From contig NZ_JAGO01000013.1 in the NCBI RefSeq assembly GCF_000526695.1, forward strand, positions 62,001-126,000: a stretch of DNA of 64,000 bases, given 5' to 3'. Made by a program: the position numbers and the translations under genes. Numbering within the stretch: position 1 is the first letter of the stretch; every line of letters begins with the position of its first letter. The notes under the pieces are model-generated. The model had not been told where the DNA came from. It saw only the letters and a program-made list of their open reading frames with translations, and made no database searches. Shown here piece after piece: positions 54,502-64,000 of the stretch. The stretch is from Carnimonas nigrificans ATCC BAA-78. Its GTDB lineage: Bacteria > Pseudomonadota > Gammaproteobacteria > Pseudomonadales > Halomonadaceae.

Positions 54502-54760
54502 AAAGACCATCCAAATAAAATACTTTGCTACTGTCATATTGAAAATATATCAATATGGCTTTATGTTAAAATTTACTTGTAATCCTCATACACTTTCTAT
54601 AGAACGATATTATTCAAATAACTTCCTAAATCATTCTATTTTTTCAGATTTACCATACAACCATGCATTACATAGGTTAGTAGCCATAATACAGAGGGTG
54701 ATAATTAAAAAAATGATTATCCGCCCCCCTGCTCGATAGATCTACGCGGCTGTATATGTT

Positions 54761-55894
54761 TCAATCTTTATGATCTTTAACAATAAGTATAAGCATGTTA
54801 ACTATTAGAGTCACAAATAACGCGATCATTATAAATACAGCTATATTATAGATGCGCGTCGGCTCTTCTGAATATTGCGGCAGGGTAGGCCGCTGCAGGT
54901 AAGAGACCTGAACCGTCTGATTGACAGCTGCAACCCGCGCATTCTGTAGTGCTGTCAGTACACCGGAATATGCCTGCAGTGCGAATTGCGTGCGCAGCTG
55001 CAATACCTGGAACTCAGCTGCTACACTATTCAGCGGCCTACCCGACTGACTTGCCAGCCTCTCCTGCTCGCTATCAATCTGACGCTGAGTAGCATTAATC
55101 TGATTGTTAACCGACATCATTTCCGCTGAGCGAGGGCTTTGGAAGGCTGCCAGTGATGCCTTTCTCGCTTTGAGACTGGCGAGCTGAGACTGTAACTGCC
55201 CCACAATGGAACCAAAGTTTTGCAGCGTTTGAGTAGGCTCAGGCAGATTGTGTTCGTTCTGGAACGTCAGGCTTGCCTGCTGCGCTTGCTGATACTGCTC
55301 CTGAAGCAGCTCACTCTGTTTTTCCAGAAACTTGACCTGTTCCTGGGCAACTCGCTGCGCCATTTCATTCATATGACGCTGCCCTTGCTCTAAAATAGCC
55401 GATGCAAGGCTATGTGCCTCTTCCGGCGAATAAGCCTGAACATCCACATGCATTACGCCGCTATATTCATCAGGTTCAGCCGATACGATGCTCTGATAAT
55501 ACTTTAGCATCTTTTCCGTCGGTGCATTTTTATTCCACAAGCGGCTAAACAGATCGCCATGTTGGGAAAAGTGCTCACGAATATCCGTATTCTCCTCAAG
55601 ATATGTCAACATATCTGCTGACCGAATATAATCACGCAATAGCAGGGAGGCCGCCATTTCACGACTAATACTGGCATCCTCCGAAGAGAAGTTACCCTGG
55701 GCTGTCGATATTTGCGGCATGCTAATCACCACATGAGCATGCGACACATAGCGATTGGAGGCCCAAATCCCCCAGTAAAAGCTCACCAGAAGAATGAGCA
55801 CGACACAAATCGTCCACTGTGGGTAGCGCTTTGCGGCACCTTTAATAGTATTGACATTGAACCACATGGTGGGGGTATTTTTAGCCATAATCAC
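54761..55894 (-). CDS. kpsE: KpsE, capsule export inner-membrane/periplasmic adaptor
   Basis: 377 residues. PCP-3/KpsE layout: a transmembrane helix near 28-48 (TICVVLILLVSFYWGIW), a periplasmic domain with long coiled coil (about 170-290, Gln/Glu/Ala rich), and a second transmembrane helix at the C-terminus (NIAVFIMIALFVTLIVNMLILIV). It links the KpsMT transporter to the outer-membrane KpsD channel. The GTG start overlaps the kpsT stop as GTGA, so translation is coupled; an ATG two codons later is the alternative. The last gene of the kpsDMTE block. Confidence 0.88.
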   Translation of the reverse strand: MIMAKNTPTMWFNVNTIKGAAKRYPQWTICVVLILLVSFYWGIWASNRYVSHAHVVISMPQISTAQGNFSSEDASISREMAASLLLRDYIRSADMLTYLEENTDIREHFSQHGDLFSRLWNKNAPTEKMLKYYQSIVSAEPDEYSGVMHVDVQAYSPEEAHSLASAILEQGQRHMNEMAQRVAQEQVKFLEKQSELLQEQYQQAQQASLTFQNEHNLPEPTQTLQNFGSIVGQLQSQLASLKARKASLAAFQSPRSAEMMSVNNQINATQRQIDSEQERLASQSGRPLNSVAAEFQVLQLRTQFALQAYSGVLTALQNARVAAVNQTVQVSYLQRPTLPQYSEEPTRIYNIAVFIMIALFVTLIVNMLILIVKDHKD

Positions 55895-56592
55895 ACACTA
55901 GTAGAGTTCATAAATGATGAAATATCGGCCTTTCCATCGCTAATATCATGATACGCATTCAACGCATCGGTTATATCGTCAAACCACACGGCTCTTCCCG
56001 TTTCAAGAATAATCCCGGACTGGCACAAATCCTTGAGCAAGCCCTCACCATGAGCAGCCATAACAATACTCGACGTCGCCATACGCTCCTTAAAAGCCTT
56101 CTTTGCCTTATCCTTAAAGGCGCGGTCCCCCACAGAGGTGGCTTCGTCTGATAGATACACATCAAAATCAAAAGCCAGCGATAGCCCAAAATTCAGACGC
56201 GACTTCATACCACTGGAGTAGGTACTGACGGGGCGATCAAACTGTTTCCCCAACTCCGCAAAAGCCTGTACCTTCTGAATAAACTCCCCAAGATTCCCTT
56301 TGATGCCATGAATACGCGCAACAAATTTAACGTTCTGGCGCCCCGTCATACTACCCTTGGAACCGCCACTCAAGCCAATCGGCCACGAAATACGCGCATC
56401 GGTGGTAATTTTTCCTTTATCAGGGTGGTCCATACCACCCAATAGTCTTAACAGTGTGGACTTACCCGCCCCATTGCGACCTATCAGGCCTACACTAACA
56501 TTAGTGGGGATCGTAAAGCTGATATTGTTTAGCACCCACCCTCCACCAAAAGGGCCGTGATACCGTTTAGACAAATTCTCAACTTTTATCAT
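55891..56592 (-). CDS. kpsT: KpsT, capsule ABC transporter ATPase
   Basis: 233 residues, normal for KpsT/CtrD/BexA. Walker A GRNGAGKST at 38-46, signature YSSGMKSRLNFGLSLA, Walker B VYLSDEATSVGD, and a switch His in VMAAHGEG. Energises export of the lipid-anchored capsule through KpsM. Overlaps kpsE by four bases and follows kpsM after 27 bases. Confidence 0.93.
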   Translation of the reverse strand: MIKVENLSKRYHGPFGGGWVLNNISFTIPTNVSVGLIGRNGAGKSTLLRLLGGMDHPDKGKITTDARISWPIGLSGGSKGSMTGRQNVKFVARIHGIKGNLGEFIQKVQAFAELGKQFDRPVSTYSSGMKSRLNFGLSLAFDFDVYLSDEATSVGDRAFKDKAKKAFKERMATSSIVMAAHGEGLLKDLCQSGIILETGRAVWFDDITDALNAYHDISDGKADISSFMNSTSV

Positions 56593-56619
56593 TTGGTCAT
56601 TTTATCCATAACAGCAGCA

Positions 56620-57435
56620 TCACATCATTTTTAAACGCGTTGAGAAACGTACGTGCATTAACAATGCTAATGTTAAAATCATGATAATAGTGCTCCACAG
56701 ATAGATATCACTCAAATCATTCAGAGTATGATAATATTGAAAAAAGCCAAGTCGTACTTTTTCAATTGCTATTAATAGCGGATTCCATGACATATATACT
56801 TTGATATAAAGAGGAAAGTTTTCGATCGGGAATATTGTCCCTGATAAAAACAAGAGAGGCATTGAAAGCAGCCTTACAACACGTCCTATTTCTGGTACCA
56901 ATGCTGCAAGCACTGCAAACAATACCCCAAGACTGGAGCCCAGCATCCACACGGCTAAAAGGTTATTGATAACAAGCAGAGGATCATAGGGGAAGTCAAG
57001 TGCACCGATCATCATGCTGAAGGAGATAATCACCAAAAATATAAAACCACGTAACATCCCTCCCACCACACATCGTGCGATTACCGGGTCAATCGGCTGT
57101 ACCTGCCGGTAGGAGAACATGCTTTTGCTTGAGCTAATGGCCGCGATAGGAGTTGTCATGCATTCGCGAAAAATATAAAAGCACATCAATCCCACTATCA
57201 ACCAAGGGACGAACTCTGCCCCCACCACGTGTCTCATGGAGTGACGCAAATATTCACGCACAAACATCATCACCGCAATTGTTGCCAGCGGCTCAAACAG
57301 CATCCAAAACCAGCCCATGCGGTCGGCTGTTGTACGCGAGGTGAACTCACGCAGCACCAGTGCGGACCACACATCCCAGGTCACCTTTAATGACCCCCTG
57401 GGCTTGCGCAAATCCGATTCAGTAATATCTGACAT
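56620..57435 (-). CDS. kpsM: KpsM, capsule ABC transporter permease
   Basis: 271 residues from ATG 57435, which has GGAGG five bases upstream; the TTG four codons earlier is part of that site and is not used. ABC-2 family membrane protein with six hydrophobic segments, including WFWMLFEPLATIAVMMFV, FVPWLIVGLMCFYIF, MLRGFIFLVIISFSMM and LLSMPLLFLSGTIFP. The inner-membrane channel for capsule export with KpsT. Between kpsD and kpsT, same operon. Confidence 0.93.
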   Translation of the reverse strand: MSDITESDLRKPRGSLKVTWDVWSALVLREFTSRTTADRMGWFWMLFEPLATIAVMMFVREYLRHSMRHVVGAEFVPWLIVGLMCFYIFRECMTTPIAAISSSKSMFSYRQVQPIDPVIARCVVGGMLRGFIFLVIISFSMMIGALDFPYDPLLVINNLLAVWMLGSSLGVLFAVLAALVPEIGRVVRLLSMPLLFLSGTIFPIENFPLYIKVYMSWNPLLIAIEKVRLGFFQYYHTLNDLSDIYLWSTIIMILTLALLMHVRFSTRLKMM

Positions 57436-57498
57436 CTTGCCCTCCAATGACAGCTGCCGACATCAGGTCGGCAGCTGCGATTAACACTCACACCATCA

Positions 57499-59337
57499 TC
57501 AGATTCTTAGCACTGCAGCAGTGGATACCGCAATGTTGTACATGATCTGAGTGATAGAGCTAGCCAGTTCGATGTTACTGGTGGGCGGTTTGGGCAGTAC
57601 CAAAATTTGATCGCCGGAGCGCACGTCGGTTTGATCCGCACGTACCACCTGACCATTGCGGTGCACCACCAGTACCTGGCCTTTATCAGCACGAGGACTG
57701 AAGCCACCGGCCTGCTCGATATAGTCGAGTGCGTTCATGCCTTCGGTATACACCGCCGCCTGAGGTACGGTCACCTCGCCGCTCAGCAGGATAGAGTCGT
57801 TGCTTTCCGGAATATCAATGATATCCCCATCCTGGAGGCGGATATCCGCTATGCCATTACCGCGGGCAACCACCAACCGGCCCGATGGCTCGGTTTTACG
57901 CGCCTGGGCCACAAAGCGTTCGATTAGCTGCGCCTGCTGGAGCTGAATATCCGCTTCCTTGGAGGTACGGGAGGGGTATCCTAGGTAGGTTTGCTGCAAG
58001 CGATCAAGGCTGTCCTTCAGCGCGATCTCCTGCTGTTCTTTCACACTCTGGCGAATTACTGATACGTCCTTGATGCTGGTCATATCCTGCGGGACGCTGA
58101 TCGCATTCAGTAGCTCGCCAAGACGCGCGTTGCGCGGCACTGCATAGCGTTTAGGCCCGTAGAAGCTGCCCTGAAGCTGTACCACAATGGTTTCGCTACG
58201 CTTGTCAGCACTGAACAGCACTTCATCGCCCGTCTGGATGCGCGCATCGGCAAACTGCGACAGCGGCATGTAGTTCGCCATGGGGCCATTGTCGCGCTGA
58301 CCGCGTAGCAGCACATTGGACACACCGGGCTCAAGGCGCGACAGGCTGGTGACCATATCACCACTCAGCGATTCACCGTTTTTCAGCTCATAGCGGAAGG
58401 GGCGCTGCACATCCCCCGTTACTGCTACCGCTGGGCCGCGGTTCGATACGACAATGGTATCGCCTTCACGGAACTGCACTTCAGGCAAGTCACCGTTGGT
58501 CAGGAAGTCATACAGGTCTACACGCTGAATCACCCGCCCCTGACGTTTGACCAAAATATTACGGTAGCTACCCAGACCGTTATCAATACCGCCCGCCTGA
58601 TCCAGGAAGTAGAGAATGGAATCAGCCGGCGTACCTGCATAACGGCCAGGGTTTTGAACATTACCGGTAACAAAAACGCCCACCGGCTGCACCCCTTGCA
58701 AGTTGGTGTATACCTGCACCTGCTGCGGATAAATCTGGCGAATGGCAGAGGTCACGGTGCCGTTCAAGGCAGACGCGGAGGTGCCCTGTACCTGAATCGG
58801 GCCGACACCTGGCAGGAACACATTGCCTTTGGGGTCCACGGTCAGCGTCTGGTTAAATTCAACGGCGCCCCAGACGCGCAGCGTAATCTGATCGCCCGGC
58901 TTCACGGTATAGCCAGGATTCAAGCCATCGGAGGCCTTGCTGCGGAATCCGCCATTGAACAGATTACCGCCAAAGGGGGGCAGCAGATCAGGATCAGTAG
59001 GCCCGGAGTTCTTGCTGGCCGTATTGGCCGCTACGTTCGCATATTGAGCTCGCTGCGCAGGGTTCTGCGCATTGGGCACCGGTCCATAGTTGGAATCATT
59101 CCAGTTAGCGCGCGGGCTATCATCAACCTGACCATTGCCACTCGCAGCACCATTCTGCTGCTGACTGCCATAGGAGGCACCGCCGCTCTGCTGCGGGTCG
59201 GCGTAGGTACCGCCTCCTTGCTGCTGATCCATATTACCGTCGTAACCGCCTACCTCTTGAGCGTGAAGAGGAGCGTAATTTAGGCACGCTACCGCCACCA
59301 GGCCACTCGCCCGGAGCCAAAATTTAAATTGTGACAT
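57499..59337 (-). CDS. kpsD: KpsD-like polysaccharide export protein (OPX family)
   Basis: 612 residues, ATG 59337 with AGGAAACAGGA just upstream. Sec signal peptide 1-26 (FWLRASGLVAVACLNYAPLHA, cleavage before QEV); there is no lipobox Cys at the cleavage site. A low-complexity Gln/Gly/Ser/Asn region follows (30-125). The polysaccharide export domain is at about 140-215 (GYTVKPGDQITLRVWG), then several SLBB repeats (VFVTGNVQNPGRYAG, VAVTGDVQRPFRYEL, IVVQLQGSFYGPKRYAV, ILLSGEVTVPQAAVY). Periplasmic/outer-membrane part of capsule export. An ops-like 12-mer lies within its signal-peptide codons. Confidence 0.9.
   Translation of the reverse strand: MSQFKFWLRASGLVAVACLNYAPLHAQEVGGYDGNMDQQQGGGTYADPQQSGGASYGSQQQNGAASGNGQVDDSPRANWNDSNYGPVPNAQNPAQRAQYANVAANTASKNSGPTDPDLLPPFGGNLFNGGFRSKASDGLNPGYTVKPGDQITLRVWGAVEFNQTLTVDPKGNVFLPGVGPIQVQGTSASALNGTVTSAIRQIYPQQVQVYTNLQGVQPVGVFVTGNVQNPGRYAGTPADSILYFLDQAGGIDNGLGSYRNILVKRQGRVIQRVDLYDFLTNGDLPEVQFREGDTIVVSNRGPAVAVTGDVQRPFRYELKNGESLSGDMVTSLSRLEPGVSNVLLRGQRDNGPMANYMPLSQFADARIQTGDEVLFSADKRSETIVVQLQGSFYGPKRYAVPRNARLGELLNAISVPQDMTSIKDVSVIRQSVKEQQEIALKDSLDRLQQTYLGYPSRTSKEADIQLQQAQLIERFVAQARKTEPSGRLVVARGNGIADIRLQDGDIIDIPESNDSILLSGEVTVPQAAVYTEGMNALDYIEQAGGFSPRADKGQVLVVHRNGQVVRADQTDVRSGDQILVLPKPPTSNIELASSITQIMYNIAVSTAAVLRI
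59285..59296 (-). promoter_or_regulatory. ops-like element (RfaH recruitment sequence) inside kpsD
   Basis: On the coding strand the sequence is GGCGGTAGCGTG, which fits the GGCGGTAG core and tail of the ops pause element that recruits RfaH to long polysaccharide operons. It lies about 42 bases into kpsD rather than in an untranslated leader, so it may be coincidence. Confidence 0.35.
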
Positions 59338-59355
59338 TCCTGTTTCCTGAACGAA

Positions 59356-59859
59356 TTAGTCGGGCAGAGCGGTGATACGGCCGCTGGTCGTACCGCTGCT
59401 ATTACGGTTGATATATTCCGGCTGCACCTGATTGATGATGGAGCGCTGCAGCTTCCATCGAGAACCGTCCTGCTGAGCGTTTTGCGCATTGCCAGCGTCG
59501 CCGCTGCGACACGCGATGCTGCTCTCGAAGCCGGGCGATACCACTGCTGCGGCAACGTTCAGGCGCAGGCATTTAAGACCTGTGCCCGAAAAATAGCTGT
59601 CCTCCACATTGACCGTGGCATTGTTTCCCAATGGACTGCTATATACGCTAGCCGTGCTGCCTGGAGAAGCACGATCGAGGAAGGAAGAGAGCTGAGGGCC
59701 AGCTGGAACACCACTGTTCACACCGTTGATGTTACCGCGGTTCAGATCGGGCGTGGAGGCACACCCTGAGAGCGCAGCGGTGAAGGCGAGTGCACTTGTT
59801 AAAAGTACAAATAATCGCCATTGTCGTGGCTTACCAGAATATCTGAAGTTAACTGTCAT
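59356..59859 (-). CDS. Small outer-membrane lipoprotein of the capsule export operon
   Basis: 167 residues. Signal sequence with basic start (RYSGKPRQWR), hydrophobic LFVLLTSALAFTAA and lipobox LSGC at residues 30-33, so a lipoprotein with Cys33 as first mature residue; Ala-Ser after the Cys fits outer-membrane sorting. The mature part contains two Cys (GLKCLRLN, SIACRSG) that may form a disulphide, and ends RITALPD. First gene of the kpsDMTE operon, 18 bases before kpsD. No named family recognised; probably an accessory of the KpsD channel, by position. Confidence 0.65.
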   Translation of the reverse strand: MTVNFRYSGKPRQWRLFVLLTSALAFTAALSGCASTPDLNRGNINGVNSGVPAGPQLSSFLDRASPGSTASVYSSPLGNNATVNVEDSYFSGTGLKCLRLNVAAAVVSPGFESSIACRSGDAGNAQNAQQDGSRWKLQRSIINQVQPEYINRNSSGTTSGRITALPD

Positions 59860-61518
<1,659 letters not shown>

Positions 61519-61580
61519 ATACTCGCCGCTCTCACTGGGCGAGTATGGGCAAGCTTCCTTGCGGCTTGCCCCATCACTAA

Positions 61581-61611
61581 AAAGGCAGCCTTGTAAAATA
61601 GGCTGCCTTTT
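61581..61611 (+). terminator. Strong intrinsic terminator after argG (bidirectional)
   Basis: AAAGGCAGCC at 61581-61590, ten-base loop, GGCTGCCTTTT at 61601-61611. The A-run before and T-run after make it work in both directions, so it probably also ends the minus-strand peptide gene at 61644. A second hairpin (GGGCAAG/CTTGCCC) lies just upstream at about 61547-61572. Confidence 0.88.
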
Positions 61612-61643
61612 CTCTTTACTGACAAGACCGTAATTAACGGTAA

Positions 61644-61856
61644 CTAACGATTGTTGCCTAATCGGGTATCCACACCGTGGTCATCGGTGCCGGTTAGTGG
61701 CGATACACCGTCTTGCTGCACTTGCATGGTAATCCAGCCCCCGTGACCGCCGTGCCCCGGTGCTGCGTCAATACCGGACTTATCAGCACTTGCCTGCAGG
61801 CTGGTAACGCCCAGGGCAATGACGATGGATGCAAATAGTAGTTTCATGCCTTTCAT
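61644..61856 (-). CDS. Small secreted protein, unknown
   Basis: 70 residues, ATG 61856 with GAGGAG about nine bases upstream. Signal peptide MKGMKLLFASIVIALGV with likely cleavage after ASA. The mature 45 residues are rich in Gly and Asp and contain GHGGHGGW and TGTDDHGVDTRLGNN, with several His that might bind metal. No family recognised. Single gene ending at the argG terminator, which is shared. Confidence 0.6.
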   Translation of the reverse strand: MKGMKLLFASIVIALGVTSLQASADKSGIDAAPGHGGHGGWITMQVQQDGVSPLTGTDDHGVDTRLGNNR

Positions 61857-62179
61857 GGTGGATTCTCCTCACACAGCGAGCGGTCTGAGCATCGTGTATG
61901 GGAGCCAAATAGGTCGGCCAGTGCGCTTTGCTTACCGCTCCTGATTAACGGTGATTATGATGCGCCTGATATTGATATATAAAAACAACCAAAACAGGAT
62001 TTCTGCGTTGCCGTTACAACACCAATAGCGAGTATCCAAGGAGTATCGAGAAGAAAACCAGCGTGCTCCAGGAGAAAGAGAGCAAGAAGAGAGGTTGCCG
62101 CATGTGAAGTAATTCACGGCCCCGACGCACGCTAGCGCCGAGGTACAGAAGAAAAGTAGGGCAGGCAGATAGTCCGTTT
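61857..62179. other. Intergenic
   Basis: 323 bases between two minus-strand genes. No supportable gene; should carry the promoter of the small secreted protein gene and the terminator of the carboxypeptidase gene, neither of which stands out. Confidence 0.5.
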
Positions 62180-63655
62180 CTACCCGTACCGGTTTTCCAA
62201 ATGAGCGCGATAGTCCTGAATATCCAGGGGTTTACCGGTTGCCTGCGAAATCAGCTGCTGCGACGAATAGCGACGGCCATGCTGCCAGATAGTATTGTTG
62301 TACCAGCCAAATAGTTCGGTCAGTTCACCTTTCTCGATCTGCTGCGTCATGGTAGGCGTAGAACGACATGCTGCCTTGAACAGCTGAGCCGCGTAGATGG
62401 CGCCCAGGGAATAGGTGGGAAAATAGCCAAATGCACCATCGGTCCAGTGAATGTCCTGCATACATCCGTTCGCGAAATCCCCGCGCGTGTCGATACCAAG
62501 ATAGCGCTGCATGCGCTCGTCCCACTCCGCAGGAATATCATCGACTTCAAGATCGCCTTCGATCAGCGCTCGTTCAATTTCATAGCGCAGCATCACATGC
62601 GCGGGATAACTAAGCTCATCCGCATCAACGCGGATTTTTCCTGGAGCGACATGGCGCACCCGCTGCGCCAGTGCCTCAACGCTGAAATGGGTACCGAGGT
62701 GAGTATTCACTAGCGGAGTAACAAGCGATAAAAAGGCATCACTGCGCGCCAGCTGCATCTCGAAACTCAAACTTTGGGACTCATGAATGCCCATGGAGCG
62801 CGCTAATCCGATAGGCTGTCCAGCAAACTGCTCGGGGAGGTTCTGTTCATAGCGGGCATGGCCCATCTCGTGAATAACGCTCATCAACGAAGTGACGAAA
62901 TCGTTTTCATCGTAGCGAGTCGTGATACGCGAATCCGTTGGCACACCGCCCGAAAAGGGGTGCACGCTGACATCCAGGCGCCCTGCACCGAAGTCAAACT
63001 GCAACAGCTTCATTATCTCAAGCGCTAGCGCATGCTGTTGTTGCTGCGGGAACGGCCCCTGCAACGGTGGCAATGGCATGCTCTTCTGCTTTTCCAGGGC
63101 ACGTTGGACAAGCTCAGGCAGCCAACTGCGTAAGTCATTGAAAACGCTATCGAGTACCTCACTTCGCATGCCTGGCTCGAATTCGTCCAGTAACGCATCA
63201 TATTTGGATAGCCCTTTTCGCTCGGAGAGGCACTCGGCCTTTTCACGGGACAAGCGCACCACTTCACGCAGATTGCCCTTGAAACCTTCCCAATCGTTAT
63301 TGCGACGCTGCTGACGCCACGCGACTTCGCAGCGACTCCCGGCAATAGAGAGGGCCTCATTCAACTGCGGCGGCAGGGCGGTGGCATATTCGTACTCACG
63401 GCGCATTTCACGCACATTCGCAAGCTCCATATCGTCTAGCGGCTCCTGTGCAGCGCTATCCAGCCACTCTCCAATATGCGGAGCCGCTAGCCGCCGTTGA
63501 ATTTCCAGACCTAGCTCAGCCATGGCGGCACCTCGCGCGTCGCTGCCCTTGGCTGACATCATCACATTCATGTCCCAACTGCCTATTGATAGCAGATGCT
63601 CAAGACGAGAAAGACGCTCGAAAGTATCGGTAAGCTGCGAGTAGGCAGTGCTCAT
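62180..63655 (-). CDS. Carboxypeptidase Taq, M32 metallopeptidase
   Basis: 491 residues, the normal M32 size. Zinc site His262-Glu263-x-x-His266 in VIHEMGHARYE and the M32-specific HESQSLSFE block with Glu292 as third ligand. Other M32 marks: HPFSGGVPTDSRITTRY, FPTYSLGAIYAAQLF and YNNTIWQHGRRYSS. Cytoplasmic zinc carboxypeptidase removing C-terminal residues from peptides. No signal peptide. Single gene, unrelated to the capsule set. Confidence 0.93.
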   Translation of the reverse strand: MSTAYSQLTDTFERLSRLEHLLSIGSWDMNVMMSAKGSDARGAAMAELGLEIQRRLAAPHIGEWLDSAAQEPLDDMELANVREMRREYEYATALPPQLNEALSIAGSRCEVAWRQQRRNNDWEGFKGNLREVVRLSREKAECLSERKGLSKYDALLDEFEPGMRSEVLDSVFNDLRSWLPELVQRALEKQKSMPLPPLQGPFPQQQQHALALEIMKLLQFDFGAGRLDVSVHPFSGGVPTDSRITTRYDENDFVTSLMSVIHEMGHARYEQNLPEQFAGQPIGLARSMGIHESQSLSFEMQLARSDAFLSLVTPLVNTHLGTHFSVEALAQRVRHVAPGKIRVDADELSYPAHVMLRYEIERALIEGDLEVDDIPAEWDERMQRYLGIDTRGDFANGCMQDIHWTDGAFGYFPTYSLGAIYAAQLFKAACRSTPTMTQQIEKGELTELFGWYNNTIWQHGRRYSSQQLISQATGKPLDIQDYRAHLENRYG

Positions 63656-64000
63656 GGAAGCTGATTTCCCTGTTATTGGTGGCTGGCTCGAACAGACAGA
63701 ATAGCGCTCACCTTACGTCAGGTTTAGCTATAGCGCAGTATTCATCGTGACAGGAGCGGCATCACCTGTATCGTAAGCAAAAACATTCAAGCAAGCTGCC
63801 TTACCCGTCAAGTAACTCAGCACTGTCATCGCCTTACAACCCATCCTCCCCGCGAGCAACGGACTGGCCCCACAAGAGCGTTGATGGCTTGAACAGCGAC
63901 ACAAGCGTTAGTGCGGATGCGTTTTAACAAGGCAAAATACGACCACGCTACTCATGCATTTTCCTGGCTAAGCGCTTACCATGAAGACCAAATTTCTTTA
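63656..64000. other. Right edge, no gene identified
   Basis: 345 bases upstream of the carboxypeptidase gene to the window end. No open frame worth calling; the promoter of the M32 gene should be in the first 100 bases. Confidence 0.5.

Noticed and set aside
59289-59555. Frames overlapping kpsD and the lipoprotein gene
   Set aside because: They are shadows of the two genes in other frames; signal peptide, lipobox and ribosome sites support the called genes.

Overview
The window looks like a chromosomal capsule-polysaccharide locus of a moderately GC-rich gammaproteobacterium. A Halomonas-like member of the Halomonadaceae is my best guess, inferred from the overall feel of the argG, M32 peptidase, adenine deaminase and Kps proteins and not from any search. 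GC-rich housekeeping and export genes are interrupted by AT-rich accessory islands at about 15.5-16.1, 23.6-24.0, 28.7-32.1 and 42.3-50.7 kb. I saw no rRNA, tRNA or CRISPR.

Left part (1-12.8 kb, + strand): the end of kpsC, then kpsS, a short-chain dehydrogenase, an LtaS/sulfatase-type membrane enzyme and a 2442-residue reducing type I polyketide synthase in one overlapping run, followed by an alpha-oxoamine synthase. The order matches wcbO-P-Q-R-T of the Burkholderia pseudomallei capsule. The likely joint output is a sphingoid-like amino-lipid together with the enzymes that build the Kdo linker of an ABC-exported capsule. Adenine deaminase follows, then two small frames that may be joined by -1 frameshifting, and a decayed IS481-family transposase.

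Middle (15.6-32 kb): scattered accessory genes (phosphatase, kinase-like phosphotransferase, FkbM methyltransferase, two glycan enzymes), rfbB-rfbD for dTDP-rhamnose, a broken AlbA_2/ATPase gene, a deaminase and a two-gene PARIS-like (AriA/AriB) defence pair. Two perfect 16-bp ParB-type parS palindromes lie at 7522 and 26444, which suggests the window is in the origin-proximal part of the chromosome.

Right part (32-60 kb, - strand): a long capsule assembly region. Reading with transcription from 59.9 kb down to 32.3 kb: outer-membrane lipoprotein, kpsD, kpsM, kpsT, kpsE, an alginate-lyase-like enzyme, glycosyltransferases, a TupA-like ATP-grasp protein, a rhamnosyltransferase-like protein, a double ATP-grasp/acylphosphatase fusion, rfbA, rfbC, a methyltransferase/coiled-coil protein that resembles a chain-length ruler, a GT2-GT4 fusion and a GT/AlgX-like fusion. 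Together these predict a rhamnose-containing, probably acetylated and possibly amino-acid-bearing capsule exported by KpsMTED. The right edge holds argG, a small secreted peptide and an M32 carboxypeptidase, which look like ordinary chromosomal genes.
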